The position numbers and the translations under genes were made by a program. The notes beneath the pieces were generated by a model, which made no database searches, was not told the DNA's origin, and worked only from the letters and a program-made list of their open reading frames with translations. DNA of 7,092 nucleotides, from NCBI GenBank assembly GCA_944345045.1, contig CALVMI010000091.1, positions 1 through 7,092 of the forward strand, in the 5' to 3' direction. This DNA comes from an uncultured Bacilli bacterium (GTDB lineage Bacteria; Bacillota_I; Bacilli_A; RF39; UBA660). Below, in pieces: positions 1 to 5,885 of the stretch; the stretch's first letter is position 1; every line of letters starts with the position of its first letter.

Positions 1-75
1 CCTGTCATAAATATTCGTAGTGATGTCACAATAAATGGAAGTGGAACGAAAGATGATCCTTATATAATTTCTTGA
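1..75 (+). CDS. C-terminal end of a secreted or pilin-like protein (partial)
   Basis: Only the last 24 codons are present, read in frame from base 1 and ending at TGA (73-75). The tail reads PVINIRSDVTINGSGTKDDP followed by YIIS. A closing pattern of the form PVI-N-x-(K/R)-S-D-x-x-I-x-G-x-GT-x-x-x-PY/F is one I associate, from memory, with the C-terminal domains of surface-exposed or prepilin-type proteins of gut Bacilli and related Firmicutes, so this is probably the end of such a protein. No domain can be assigned from so few residues. The N-terminus and start lie outside the window. A hairpin terminator follows about 45 bases downstream, consistent with this being the last gene of its transcript. 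Confidence 0.55.
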   Translation, partial: PVINIRSDVTINGSGTKDDPYIIS

Positions 76-119
76 ATTTTGGGCTAGAATTCTTGAAGAT
101 ATATAAATCTTTAAAAAAT

Positions 120-154
120 AGACGTCTTGTGTTACAATAACATTGACGTTTTTT
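120..154 (+). terminator. Rho-independent terminator of the upstream gene
   Basis: Bases 120-126 pair with 145-151 (7 bp, one G-T pair). After a small internal loop, 129-134 pair with 138-143 (6 bp, one G-T pair) around a three-base loop. The downstream arm leads into six Ts (149-154). The structure ends the gene closing at base 75. Its 3' arm overlaps the -35 box of the sufS promoter, so terminator and promoter are interlocked. Confidence 0.55.
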
Positions 155-171
155 CTTTGGGTAAATATTAT
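143..171 (+). promoter_or_regulatory. Sigma-A-type promoter of sufS-sufU
   Basis: The -35 is TTGACG (143-148, 5/6 to consensus), the spacer is exactly 17 bases and the -10 is TATTAT (166-171, 5/6). The expected transcription start is near 178, giving a leader of about 64 bases before sufS. No operator or riboswitch is recognisable in that leader. It does contain a small upstream reading frame (204-245, 13 codons plus stop) whose TGA overlaps the sufS ATG. Confidence 0.65.
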
Positions 172-241
172 ATGCGAAAAAAGAAAAAGTGAATACAATA
201 CTAATGAGCACGGGAAAACAAAACAAGAAAGGAGTGAGAAA

Positions 242-1438
242 ATGAATCGAGAAGACTTTCCAATGTTAAAAGAAGACTTAATTTATTTAGATAATGGCGC
301 AACGACATTAAAACCACAATGTGTTATTGATAAAATGACAGAATATTATGAAAAATATTCAGCGAATGCTCATCGTGGAGATTATGATATTTCTTTTAAA
401 GTGGATCAAGAATATGAAAAAGCCAGAGAGTTAGTAAGAAAATTTATTAATGCTAAATATAAAGAAGAAGTTGTTTTTACAAGTGGTGCAACTGAATCTT
501 TAAATATGATTGCCAGTGGCTTTTTTAAAAAATACTTAGAACCTGGTGATGAAATTTTAATCACCCAAAGTGAACACGCTTCTAATGTTTTACCATGGTT
601 TCGTCTTGCTAATGAATTACAAGTGGTCGTAAAATACATTCCATTAGATGATCATCATTATGTAACTTTAGACAATGTGAAAAAAACTGTTACACCAAAT
701 ACGAAAGTAATTGCTTTAGCAAGTATTACAAATGTAATTGGCGATGAAAGACCTATTAAAGAAATCTGTGAATTTGCGCATCAAAACAATATTTTTGTTG
801 TTATGGATGGCGCACAATCTGTTCCACATCGTAAAACAGATGTTCAAGATTTAGATGTAGATTTTTTAGCTTTTTCTGGTCATAAAATGTGTGGACCAAC
901 AGGTATTGGAATTCTTTATGGAAAAAAAGAACTTTTAGAAGAAATGGAACCTCAAAATCTTGGCGGTGGAATGAATGAATCTTTTGATAATCCAAGAGAG
1001 ATCTATTTAAAAGATTTGCCAACGAGATTAGAAGCAGGAACTCCAAATATCGCGGGCGCGATTGGACTTGGAAGAGCTGTTTCATATTTAGAAACTATTG
1101 GTATGGATAAAATTGAAGCTTATGAGAAAAAATTACGTAAATATGCTATGGATAAACTTATTTCTATTCCTCATTTAGATATCATTAACATTGAAGCAGA
1201 TGGTGGTATTATAGCTTTTAATGTCAATGATGTGTTTAGTCAAGATGTTGCTTATTACTTAAATAAATACAAAGTGTGTGTACGTGCTGGTAATCATTGT
1301 GCAAAAATCTTAAATCAAGAAACAGGTGTATCTAATACCTTACGTGTTAGTTTGTATTTTTATAATACGGAAAGTGATATAGATAGTTTAGTAGAACTTT
1401 TAAGTAATAAAGAAAAGATTGTTGAGGAAATGCTTTAA
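242..1438 (+). CDS. sufS: Cysteine desulfurase SufS
   Basis: This pyridoxal-phosphate enzyme removes sulfur from L-cysteine, giving alanine and an enzyme-bound persulfide that is passed on for iron-sulfur cluster assembly in the cytoplasm. The protein is 398 residues, normal for SufS. Visible family features are the N-terminal YLDNGATT (15-22), SGATESLN (81-88), SEHASNVLPW with the cofactor-stacking His112, MDGAQS (Asp189, Gln192), SGHK with the PLP-binding Lys215, and the C-terminal RAGNHCAK loop with the persulfide-forming Cys353. The usual RxGHHCA is RAGNHCA here, so one His of the loop is Asn. The ATG at 242 is chosen because AAAGGAG (228-234) lies 7 bases upstream; the frame is open further upstream to 143, but that stretch contains the promoter and has no family similarity. 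Its stop shares one base with the sufU start (TAATG), indicating translational coupling. The group II architecture and the sufU neighbour separate it from NifS/IscS. Confidence 0.96.
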   Translation: MNREDFPMLKEDLIYLDNGATTLKPQCVIDKMTEYYEKYSANAHRGDYDISFKVDQEYEKARELVRKFINAKYKEEVVFTSGATESLNMIASGFFKKYLEPGDEILITQSEHASNVLPWFRLANELQVVVKYIPLDDHHYVTLDNVKKTVTPNTKVIALASITNVIGDERPIKEICEFAHQNNIFVVMDGAQSVPHRKTDVQDLDVDFLAFSGHKMCGPTGIGILYGKKELLEEMEPQNLGGGMNESFDNPREIYLKDLPTRLEAGTPNIAGAIGLGRAVSYLETIGMDKIEAYEKKLRKYAMDKLISIPHLDIINIEADGGIIAFNVNDVFSQDVAYYLNKYKVCVRAGNHCAKILNQETGVSNTLRVSLYFYNTESDIDSLVELLSNKEKIVEEML

Positions 1439-1845
1439 TGGAAAATAGAGAAATACTTTTAAATCACTATATCTCCTCCCCATATAAAAAAGAGATTTAT
1501 GATCAAACCTATACTAAAATAGAAACAAAAAGTGATTCTTGTATTGATCATTTACATATTTTTTTGAAAAAAGAAAATAATAAATTAGTTGATGCTTATT
1601 TTAATGGAGAAGCGTGTTCGATCGCCACTTCTTCTTGTTCTATTCTTTTGAAAAATTGTATTAATAAAAATATGGAAGAGATAAAAGAATACATAGAAAA
1701 TTTTGAAAGAATGATAAATGATGAACCTTATGATGAAGAAAAATTGCAAGAAGCAATTGTCTTTAAAGATATAGTGAAACAAGGAAATCGAGTATCCTGT
1801 GCCTATCTTCCGTATAAAGGTTTAAAAAAATGGATGAATGAATAA
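1438..1845 (+). CDS. sufU: SufU-type zinc-dependent sulfur acceptor
   Basis: SufU takes the persulfide sulfur from SufS through a zinc-ligand exchange and passes it towards the SufBCD scaffold; it is a NifU-N/IscU-fold protein. The product is 135 residues, slightly shorter than Bacillus SufU. All expected ligand positions are present: Cys35 and Asp37 in SDSCIDH (normally CGD), Cys60 in GEACSIATSS, and Cys121 in RVSCAYLPYKGL. The insertion between the second and third cysteines typical of SufU (against IscU) is present as a charged helical stretch at about 76-105, and the acidic-cysteine-alanine motif of IscU is absent. It starts in the TAATG overlap with sufS and needs no strong ribosome site of its own. 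A hairpin terminator overlaps its last codons, so the transcript ends here and no sufB follows. Confidence 0.92.
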   Translation: MENREILLNHYISSPYKKEIYDQTYTKIETKSDSCIDHLHIFLKKENNKLVDAYFNGEACSIATSSCSILLKNCINKNMEEIKEYIENFERMINDEPYDEEKLQEAIVFKDIVKQGNRVSCAYLPYKGLKKWMNE

Positions 1846-1862
1846 ATTCGTCTATTTTTTTT
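1825..1862 (+). terminator. Rho-independent terminator of sufS-sufU
   Basis: Bases 1825-1839 pair along their full 15 bp with 1846-1860, including two G-T pairs, around a six-base loop (1840-1845). The downstream arm is part of an eight-T run (1855-1862). The upstream arm lies inside the last codons of sufU, and the TAA stop is in the loop. Confidence 0.75.
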
Positions 1863-1894
1863 GCTATTTCATAAGATAGTATCAGGTGAAGGAT

Positions 1895-2122
1895 ATGAAT
1901 CTATCTGATTTACAAAGAAAAGATGTTATTAATTTAGATACGGGAAAAAAACTTGGGAGAATTGTTGATGCCGAGGTAAATGAGAAGGGAAGTATAAATT
2001 ATTTTGTTGTAATGGATCATAAATTTTGGCGATTTTGGAAATCTAGTGGTGAAATAAATGTTACAATGAATCAAATTAAGAAGATAGGAACAGATGTTAT
2101 TTTAATTGATCAGGTTTATTAA
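1895..2122 (+). CDS. PRC-barrel protein of the YlmC/YmxH family
   Basis: This is a 75-residue protein with the organisation of the YlmC/YmxH PRC-barrel family: an N-terminal LSDLQRKDVINLDTGKKLGR segment (GKKLG-type turn), a central strand pair with INYFVVMD, and a C-terminal IKKIGTDVILID matching the family's V-I-KIG-DVILV ending. In Bacillus relatives the family has been linked to sporulation-related loci, but its molecular role is not established and nothing here ties it to sporulation. The ATG at 1895 is preferred because AGGTGA (1884-1889) lies 5 bases upstream; a GTG at 1886 would sit inside that ribosome site. The middle section, HKFWRFWKSSGEIN, is the usual hydrophobic loop of the family. 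It stands alone after the suf terminator, and I could not find a convincing -35/-10 pair for it. Confidence 0.8.
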   Translation: MNLSDLQRKDVINLDTGKKLGRIVDAEVNEKGSINYFVVMDHKFWRFWKSSGEINVTMNQIKKIGTDVILIDQVY

Positions 2123-2202
2123 AGATGTTAATATTGGAACTTTGTTAATCATTTGGACAGATTCTAGAATTTATTATATCTGGCGTTAAAAGATAAACTC
2201 CT

Positions 2203-2232
2203 TTGTTGTTTTTTGCACTTTTTTGTTATATA
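2203..2232 (+). promoter_or_regulatory. Candidate promoter for the 2267-2902 gene
   Basis: An extended -10, TG-T-TATATA (2224-2232), lies 18 bases after TTGTTG (2203-2208). The expected start of transcription is around 2238-2240, giving a short leader before the ATG at 2267. The rest of the 2123-2266 gap is AT-rich. It contains a ten-base palindrome (2161-2170) but no clear terminator for the preceding gene. Confidence 0.4.
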
Positions 2233-2266
2233 CTTAACTTATATAAAGTAGAAAAGAGTGTATATC

Positions 2267-2902
2267 ATGAATATCCAAATTATTTTAACAAGCTATCTAT
2301 TGAAGTTCATGTTTGGTGAAAATCCTTTTCAAGATCCGTTTTTACTTTCTAGGGAAGTTATTAAAAAAGCTTATAATGAAGGTTTATATTTTATTTCTAA
2401 TGAAAGAACTGTCGATGCCTTTTTAAACGAAAAAGAAAATGATAGAGTCGGTAATTTCTTTGTTTTTGCTGGTATCCCTAGCTTTGATGATATTTGCTTA
2501 AATTTATCGGCACTTCCAACATTGTATGCGGTAAAGATTTCTTTGCCATATGAAGAATTGGTTGATTTTGAATTAGAGACAAGTCATGGCGATATGATTT
2601 TATATAAAAAAAATGTAACTTGTAAAAATTCACAATTAGAAAAAGTTTTATTAGATTTGACTTTAGATAAAGATGTTTTAAATTATCAAATAAAGAATGG
2701 GGTTAGTATGGACATGCATACGGATATGGCCATAGCTTTTTTGCTTCAAAATGTTAAAAATTATCATTATGCTATTTCTTCTAAAATAGAATTTTTAGAA
2801 GAAGAATTACACTCTTTTTTACAAACGCAAAGAGGAATAGATTCTTTAGAAAGAGAAGAAAATTTACAATTGATTAAAGAAATATATGAAGAATTAGTAT
2901 AA
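2267..2902 (+). CDS. Uncharacterised protein, about 211 residues
   Basis: I do not recognise this family. The product is probably soluble: there is no signal peptide (the N-terminal hydrophobic run, IQIILTSYLLKFMF, is short and followed by charged residues) and no membrane helix of full length. The N-terminal part (about 1-135) looks mixed alpha/beta, with clear beta-type stretches around GNFFVFAGIP (about 61-70), LYAVKISLPYEELVDFEL (about 85-102) and GDMILYKKNVTC. The last 45 residues are highly charged and probably helical, possibly coiled coil (SSKIEFLEEELHSFL onward). The ATG at 2267 is chosen because AAAAGAGTG (2252-2260 region), close to the site used by sufS, lies a suitable distance upstream; a GTG at 2258 falls within that site. 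Codon use matches the neighbours, so there is no sign of transfer. It has a probable promoter of its own and sits upstream of lspA without overlap. Confidence 0.75.
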   Translation: MNIQIILTSYLLKFMFGENPFQDPFLLSREVIKKAYNEGLYFISNERTVDAFLNEKENDRVGNFFVFAGIPSFDDICLNLSALPTLYAVKISLPYEELVDFELETSHGDMILYKKNVTCKNSQLEKVLLDLTLDKDVLNYQIKNGVSMDMHTDMAIAFLLQNVKNYHYAISSKIEFLEEELHSFLQTQRGIDSLEREENLQLIKEIYEELV

Positions 2903-2914
2903 ATATTTTAAAAT

Positions 2915-2934
2915 GAAAACTTTAAGTTTTTTTA
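2915..2934 (+). terminator. Weak hairpin with T run after the 2267-2902 gene
   Basis: AAAAC (2916-2920 region) pairs with GTTTT around a five-base loop TTTAA, followed by further Ts to a run of seven. The stem is only 5 bp and almost all A-T, so this may be a weak terminator or nothing. It overlaps the -35 area of the lspA promoter. Confidence 0.25.
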
Positions 2935-2949
2935 GAATCATGATATAAT
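2921..2949 (+). promoter_or_regulatory. Promoter of lspA-rluD with perfect extended -10
   Basis: TGA-TATAAT (2941-2949) is a perfect extended -10 box. A poor -35 (TTTAAG, 2921-2926, 3/6) is 17 bases upstream, as is common when an extended -10 is present. Transcription should begin at about 2955-2957, only 7 to 9 bases before the lspA ATG at 2964. Confidence 0.65.
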
Positions 2950-2963
2950 GACTCCGTGATTTT

Positions 2964-3440
2964 ATGAAAAAAAAAGAAATAATTTTGTTTTTATTTTTGC
3001 TATTTATGGATCAAATTGCTAAATTTGGAATGGAACCTTTATTAAATAATGGTAATATTACAATAATTCCAAACTTTTTTTCTTTAACTTGGATGGAAAA
3101 TACAGGTGCTGCTTGGAGTTTGCTTCAAGAAAGAAGAATTTTTCTTATTTTGGTTGGAATTGTTTGTTTAGGTGTTGTCACGGTTATTCAAAAATCTATT
3201 CAAGATAGTAGGCTTAAATTTGCTGCAACTTCTTTATTATATGCAGGAATTTTAGGAAATTTACTAGATCGAATTATTTTTGGCTATGTAAGAGATTATC
3301 TTCATTTTACTTTTTTTGGATATTCTTTTCCTATATTTAATTTGGCAGATGTCTTTATTGTTTGTGGAGCAATTTTATTTATTATTTTGATTTTTAAGGA
3401 GGAAATGATTGATGGAAAAAATAGAAGTACTGACAGATGA
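2964..3440 (+). CDS. lspA: Lipoprotein signal peptidase (signal peptidase II)
   Basis: LspA is an aspartyl protease of the cytoplasmic membrane that removes the signal peptide from diacylglyceryl-modified prolipoproteins, leaving the lipidated cysteine at the N-terminus. The 158-residue length is typical. Four membrane segments are visible (about 5-22, 58-75, 85-105 and 124-144). Conserved boxes are FMDQIAK (Asp16), the W-x-x-NTGAAWS loop (43-52), GNLLDRIIFGYVRDYL (Asn99, Asp102, Asp111) and FNLADVFI (Asn126, Asp129), so the active-site aspartates are all present. The start cannot lie further upstream because an in-frame TGA (2949-2951) overlaps the -10 box. No Shine-Dalgarno site precedes the ATG. 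The gene ends in TGA inside rluD, and the ribosome site of rluD (AAGGAGG, 3396-3402) lies in its last codons. Confidence 0.95.
   Translation: MKKKEIILFLFLLFMDQIAKFGMEPLLNNGNITIIPNFFSLTWMENTGAAWSLLQERRIFLILVGIVCLGVVTVIQKSIQDSRLKFAATSLLYAGILGNLLDRIIFGYVRDYLHFTFFGYSFPIFNLADVFIVCGAILFIILIFKEEMIDGKNRSTDR
3396..3402 (+). promoter_or_regulatory. Perfect Shine-Dalgarno site deciding the rluD start
   Basis: AAGGAGG lies within lspA, 9 bases before the ATG at 3412. It supports that start over the TTG at 3409. The contrast with lspA, which has no such site, suggests that rluD is initiated independently from the shared transcript. Confidence 0.8.
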
Positions 3441-4302
3441 AAGAGAAAGAATTGATAAGTATTTAAGTGAGGAATGTGATTATTCAAGAAGTTATGTTCA
3501 GAAACTTTTAGAAGATGGTCTTGTTTTGGTTAATGATCAAAAAGTAAAACCTTCTTATAAGGTGTCTTTGCATGATCAAATTACAATTTTAGGGGATCTT
3601 CAAGGAGAAGAAAATATTGTTCCTGAAAATATACCATTAGATATTGTTTATGAAGATGATGATGTTATCCTAATTAATAAGCCTTCTTCGATGGTCGTGC
3701 ATCCAGGAAGTGGAAATATACATGGTACACTAGTTAACGCACTTCTTTATTATACGAAGAATTTAAGTGATTGTAATGGTTTTACTCGGCCAGGAATTGT
3801 ACACCGAATCGATAAAGATACATCGGGACTTATTTTGGTCGCCAAAAACAACAAAGCTCATGCCATTTTAGCCGATGATTTTGCTCATAAAAGAATTAAA
3901 AGAATTTATGTTGCCCTTGTTAAAGGCGTTTTAAAACATAACCATATTACGATTGATGCGCCAATTGGACGAGATAAAATAAATCGTAAAAGAATGATGG
4001 TAACAAGTGAGAATAGTAAGAATGCGGTTACACATGTTACTGTTTTAAAAAGATATCATGATTATACATTAGTTAGTTGTGAATTAGAAACGGGAAGGAC
4101 CCATCAAATACGGGTACATCTAGCTTATATTGGGTATCCTATTTATAATGATCCCGTTTATAATTCAAAAAACGCTACTTCTTTTGGACAATTTTTGCAT
4201 TCAAGTGAAATCTTTTTTCAAAGTCCAATTACGAAAAAAGAATTGCATTTTAAAGTACCATTACCTAAGGAATTTCAAGATTTTTTAGACAATTTGGAGT
4301 AG
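3412..4302 (+). CDS. rluD: RluD-type 23S rRNA pseudouridine synthase (YlyB-like)
   Basis: A RluA-family enzyme that isomerises uridine to pseudouridine in RNA. The RluD subgroup acts on 23S rRNA helix 69, but the exact target of this protein is inferred from family and context. The product is 296 residues, the normal size. An S4 RNA-binding domain spans about 12-60 (RIDKYLSEECDYSRSYVQKL through VSLHDQITI). The catalytic domain follows: VIYEDD-type opening at 78-84, LINKPSSMVVHPGSG (88-101), the catalytic HRIDKDTSGL with Asp134, RIYVALVKG (164-172) and GRTHQIRVHL (228-237). The start overlaps lspA by 29 bases, the same lspA-rluD (ylyB) order seen in Bacillus subtilis, where the two genes are also adjacent. 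The 3' end overlaps the tail of the minus-strand gene by 18 bases, and no good terminator follows it. Confidence 0.93.
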   Translation: MEKIEVLTDERERIDKYLSEECDYSRSYVQKLLEDGLVLVNDQKVKPSYKVSLHDQITILGDLQGEENIVPENIPLDIVYEDDDVILINKPSSMVVHPGSGNIHGTLVNALLYYTKNLSDCNGFTRPGIVHRIDKDTSGLILVAKNNKAHAILADDFAHKRIKRIYVALVKGVLKHNHITIDAPIGRDKINRKRMMVTSENSKNAVTHVTVLKRYHDYTLVSCELETGRTHQIRVHLAYIGYPIYNDPVYNSKNATSFGQFLHSSEIFFQSPITKKELHFKVPLPKEFQDFLDNLE

Positions 4303-4620
4303 TAGCTTATAAAAGAAAAAAGAGAATAAGACGAGGGTAAAAAGAAAATAAGGAGCTTCTAAAATATGGAACTTTTTGTTTTCTTTTTTTAATTCTAAAA
4401 TTAAAAAAATACTGTAACAAGTTAGAAAGAAAGAGGAACAAACGGTTAAAAATACTTCTTTTAAATGAAAACCAAAAATTAAAGTAGATAAGATAAAAAT
4501 GCCATTAGAGAAAACTAAAAAAAGTAAGTTTTGTAAGTCTTCCTTTTCTAAAAATGTTTGAATAATAGGAACGCCAATCATACAAATTGTGATAAAAAGA
4601 ATAATTAAAAGAAGAAGCAT
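4285..4620 (-). CDS. Small four-helix membrane protein of unknown function
   Basis: The product is 111 residues and very hydrophobic, with four likely membrane segments at about 2-23, 30-50, 54-73 and 90-109. Short charged links separate them (LEKEDLQN, HLKEV, ELKKENKKFH). I do not recognise a family and see no catalytic or binding motif. It is judged real because AAGGAAGGTGA lies just upstream of the ATG at 4620 on the minus strand with suitable spacing, the codons are mixed rather than repetitive, and its divergent position fits a real gene. A GTG at 4629 would extend it by three residues but sits too close to the ribosome site. It converges on rluD with an 18-base tail overlap and diverges from the rhomboid gene, whose promoter lies in the shared 69-base gap. 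Confidence 0.65.
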   Translation of the reverse strand: MLLLLIILFITICMIGVPIIQTFLEKEDLQNLLFLVFSNGIFILSTLIFGFHLKEVFLTVCSSFFLTCYSIFLILELKKENKKFHILEAPYFLFTLVLFSFFFYKLLLQIV

Positions 4621-4634
4621 TTTTTTCACCTTCC

Positions 4635-4663
4635 TTTACTAATTGTATGATTTAGGGTATAAT
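4635..4663 (+). promoter_or_regulatory. Promoter of the rhomboid gene
   Basis: TTTACT (4635-4640, 4/6) is followed after 17 bases by a perfect TATAAT (4658-4663). Transcription should begin near 4670. GGAGGG (4673-4678) then provides a ribosome site about 12 bases before the ATG at 4690, slightly farther than usual. On the other strand TACAAT (4647 down to 4642) could be a -10 for the minus-strand membrane gene, but no -35 goes with it. Confidence 0.6.
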
Positions 4664-4689
4664 ATTATGTGTGGAGGGTGTATTAATTT

Positions 4690-5832
4690 ATGGCAGTGAC
4701 AATGGATAAAAAAGACGAGATGATTATGCGTTTAGTGCATTATTTTATCACTGAAAAAAATTATAGTCCGATCGTTGTAAATGGTGTAAAAGATGAAATA
4801 TGGCTTCAAAATCAAGAAGGCCCATATAAAATCATCAGAATAAATGCAAATTACATTCATAATAGAGAACAATATGAATTTGATATTTTAAAGCTTCGTA
4901 ATGTTATGAAACAAGTCAAGAGAAAAACGCTTTCATGGTCAATGAATGCTTTGAATATTTTGTTAGATGTAAATGAAAATGTCGATTTAGAAGAGCAAAA
5001 GAATATTGAATCTGTTGCTTTAAAAAATGGGGCTTTAATTAAAGCTAAACCTGTTCTAAAAAGCTTTCCTGATATTAATCATAAAATGCTTTTGAATGAA
5101 AAAGGAATTGATTTGATGATTGATGTAACTAACGACATTAATAAAAAAACAGATAAAGAAAATAGAGTTTATGAAAGTATTTTTAGACCTAAAAAAATTG
5201 TTGTTACAAATATTTTGATTGTCATTAATATTTTAGTGTTTTTAATTACTTTTGTTGCATCAGGTGCAAATTTATCTGCATTAAATTTGTTACGATATGG
5301 AGGAGTTAATTCTTATTTTGTAGCACAAGGAGAAGTATGGCGATTAATAACTGGCGGTTTTTTGCATGGTGGTATACTTCATTTACTTTTTAATATGTAT
5401 TCTTTATATATCATTGGAACACAAGTCGAAAATTTTGTGGGTAAGTGGAAATATTTAGCTATTTATTTATGCAGTATGATTACGGCAAGTCTTATGAGTT
5501 GTATTATAAATCCTAATACAGTGAGTGTTGGAGCTTCGGGAGCAATTTTTGGCCTTTTAGGAGCACTTGTTTATTTTGGGTATCATTATCGTATTTATTT
5601 AGGAAGTGTTTTAAAAAGTCAAATTATTCCATTAATTATCATTAATTTATTATTTGGCTTTATGGTTAGCGGAGTAGATAATGCTGCACATATCGGTGGT
5701 CTTATCGGTGGCCTTTTAATTTCTATGGCTTTAGGGGTTCAAAAGAAAGAAGGAAAACAGGATCGCATCAATGGCATTATTACTTTTTCTATATATTTAG
5801 CCTTTTTAGTTTATTTAACTTTTTTTAGATAA
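4690..5832 (+). CDS. Rhomboid-family intramembrane serine protease
   Basis: Rhomboids cleave membrane-spanning substrates within the bilayer using a Ser-His dyad. In this 380-residue protein the dyad is Ser283 in GASGAIFG (281-288) and His334 in NAAHIGGLIGG (331-341). The supporting HLLFNMYSL box (His231, Asn235) and the EVWRLITGGFLH segment (215-226) are also present, so the enzyme should be active. Membrane segments are at about 170-190, 224-243, 254-273, 279-298, 309-326, 332-348 and 361-378, making seven, with the extra helix after the catalytic core. Residues 1-165 form a soluble, probably cytoplasmic domain. The arrangement recalls Bacillus YqgP (GluP), which also has a soluble N-terminal domain, but the C-terminal TPR repeats of YqgP are missing and the protein ends right after the last helix. 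The ATG at 4690 is the first after the ribosome site; a GTG at 4678 runs straight into a stop. Substrates cannot be inferred. Confidence 0.9.
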   Translation: MAVTMDKKDEMIMRLVHYFITEKNYSPIVVNGVKDEIWLQNQEGPYKIIRINANYIHNREQYEFDILKLRNVMKQVKRKTLSWSMNALNILLDVNENVDLEEQKNIESVALKNGALIKAKPVLKSFPDINHKMLLNEKGIDLMIDVTNDINKKTDKENRVYESIFRPKKIVVTNILIVINILVFLITFVASGANLSALNLLRYGGVNSYFVAQGEVWRLITGGFLHGGILHLLFNMYSLYIIGTQVENFVGKWKYLAIYLCSMITASLMSCIINPNTVSVGASGAIFGLLGALVYFGYHYRIYLGSVLKSQIIPLIIINLLFGFMVSGVDNAAHIGGLIGGLLISMALGVQKKEGKQDRINGIITFSIYLAFLVYLTFFR

Positions 5833-5846
5833 CATCTTTTGGCAAG

Positions 5847-5885
5847 AAAAAAATAAGAAGAATGATTTTCTCTTCTTATTTTTTT
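5847..5885. terminator. Bidirectional terminator between the rhomboid gene and lexA
   Basis: Bases 5847-5860 and 5872-5885 form a perfect 14-bp inverted repeat around an 11-base loop. It has seven As at the outer left and seven Ts at the outer right, so it can stop transcription from either side. It lies 15 bases after the rhomboid stop and its right arm overlaps the lexA stop codon. Confidence 0.85.

Noticed and set aside
26..226. Minus-strand frame of 66 codons over the left intergenic region
   Set aside because: It covers the terminator, the suf promoter and the suf leader. Its Lys- and Phe-rich composition is what AT-rich non-coding DNA gives by chance.
406..1085. Minus-strand frames of 77 and 94 codons opposite sufS
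   Set aside because: They lie entirely within a well-supported gene and have no start signals; they are antisense shadows.
1585..1782. Minus-strand frame of 65 codons opposite sufU
   Set aside because: Its Phe/Ile-rich composition is expected from the complement of A-rich codons in sufU, and it has no independent support.
2161..2170. ATTCTAGAAT palindrome between the PRC-barrel gene and the next gene
   Set aside because: Ten-base palindromes are frequent in AT-rich DNA; it has no T run and no partner site, so neither terminator nor operator can be claimed.
4339..4388. Long-loop inverted repeat (10 bp, A/T-rich) downstream of rluD, as a possible rluD terminator
   Set aside because: The stem is one G-C pair among A-T pairs with a 30-base loop, and it lies inside a likely minus-strand gene. 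It is more simply explained by A/T-rich codons.
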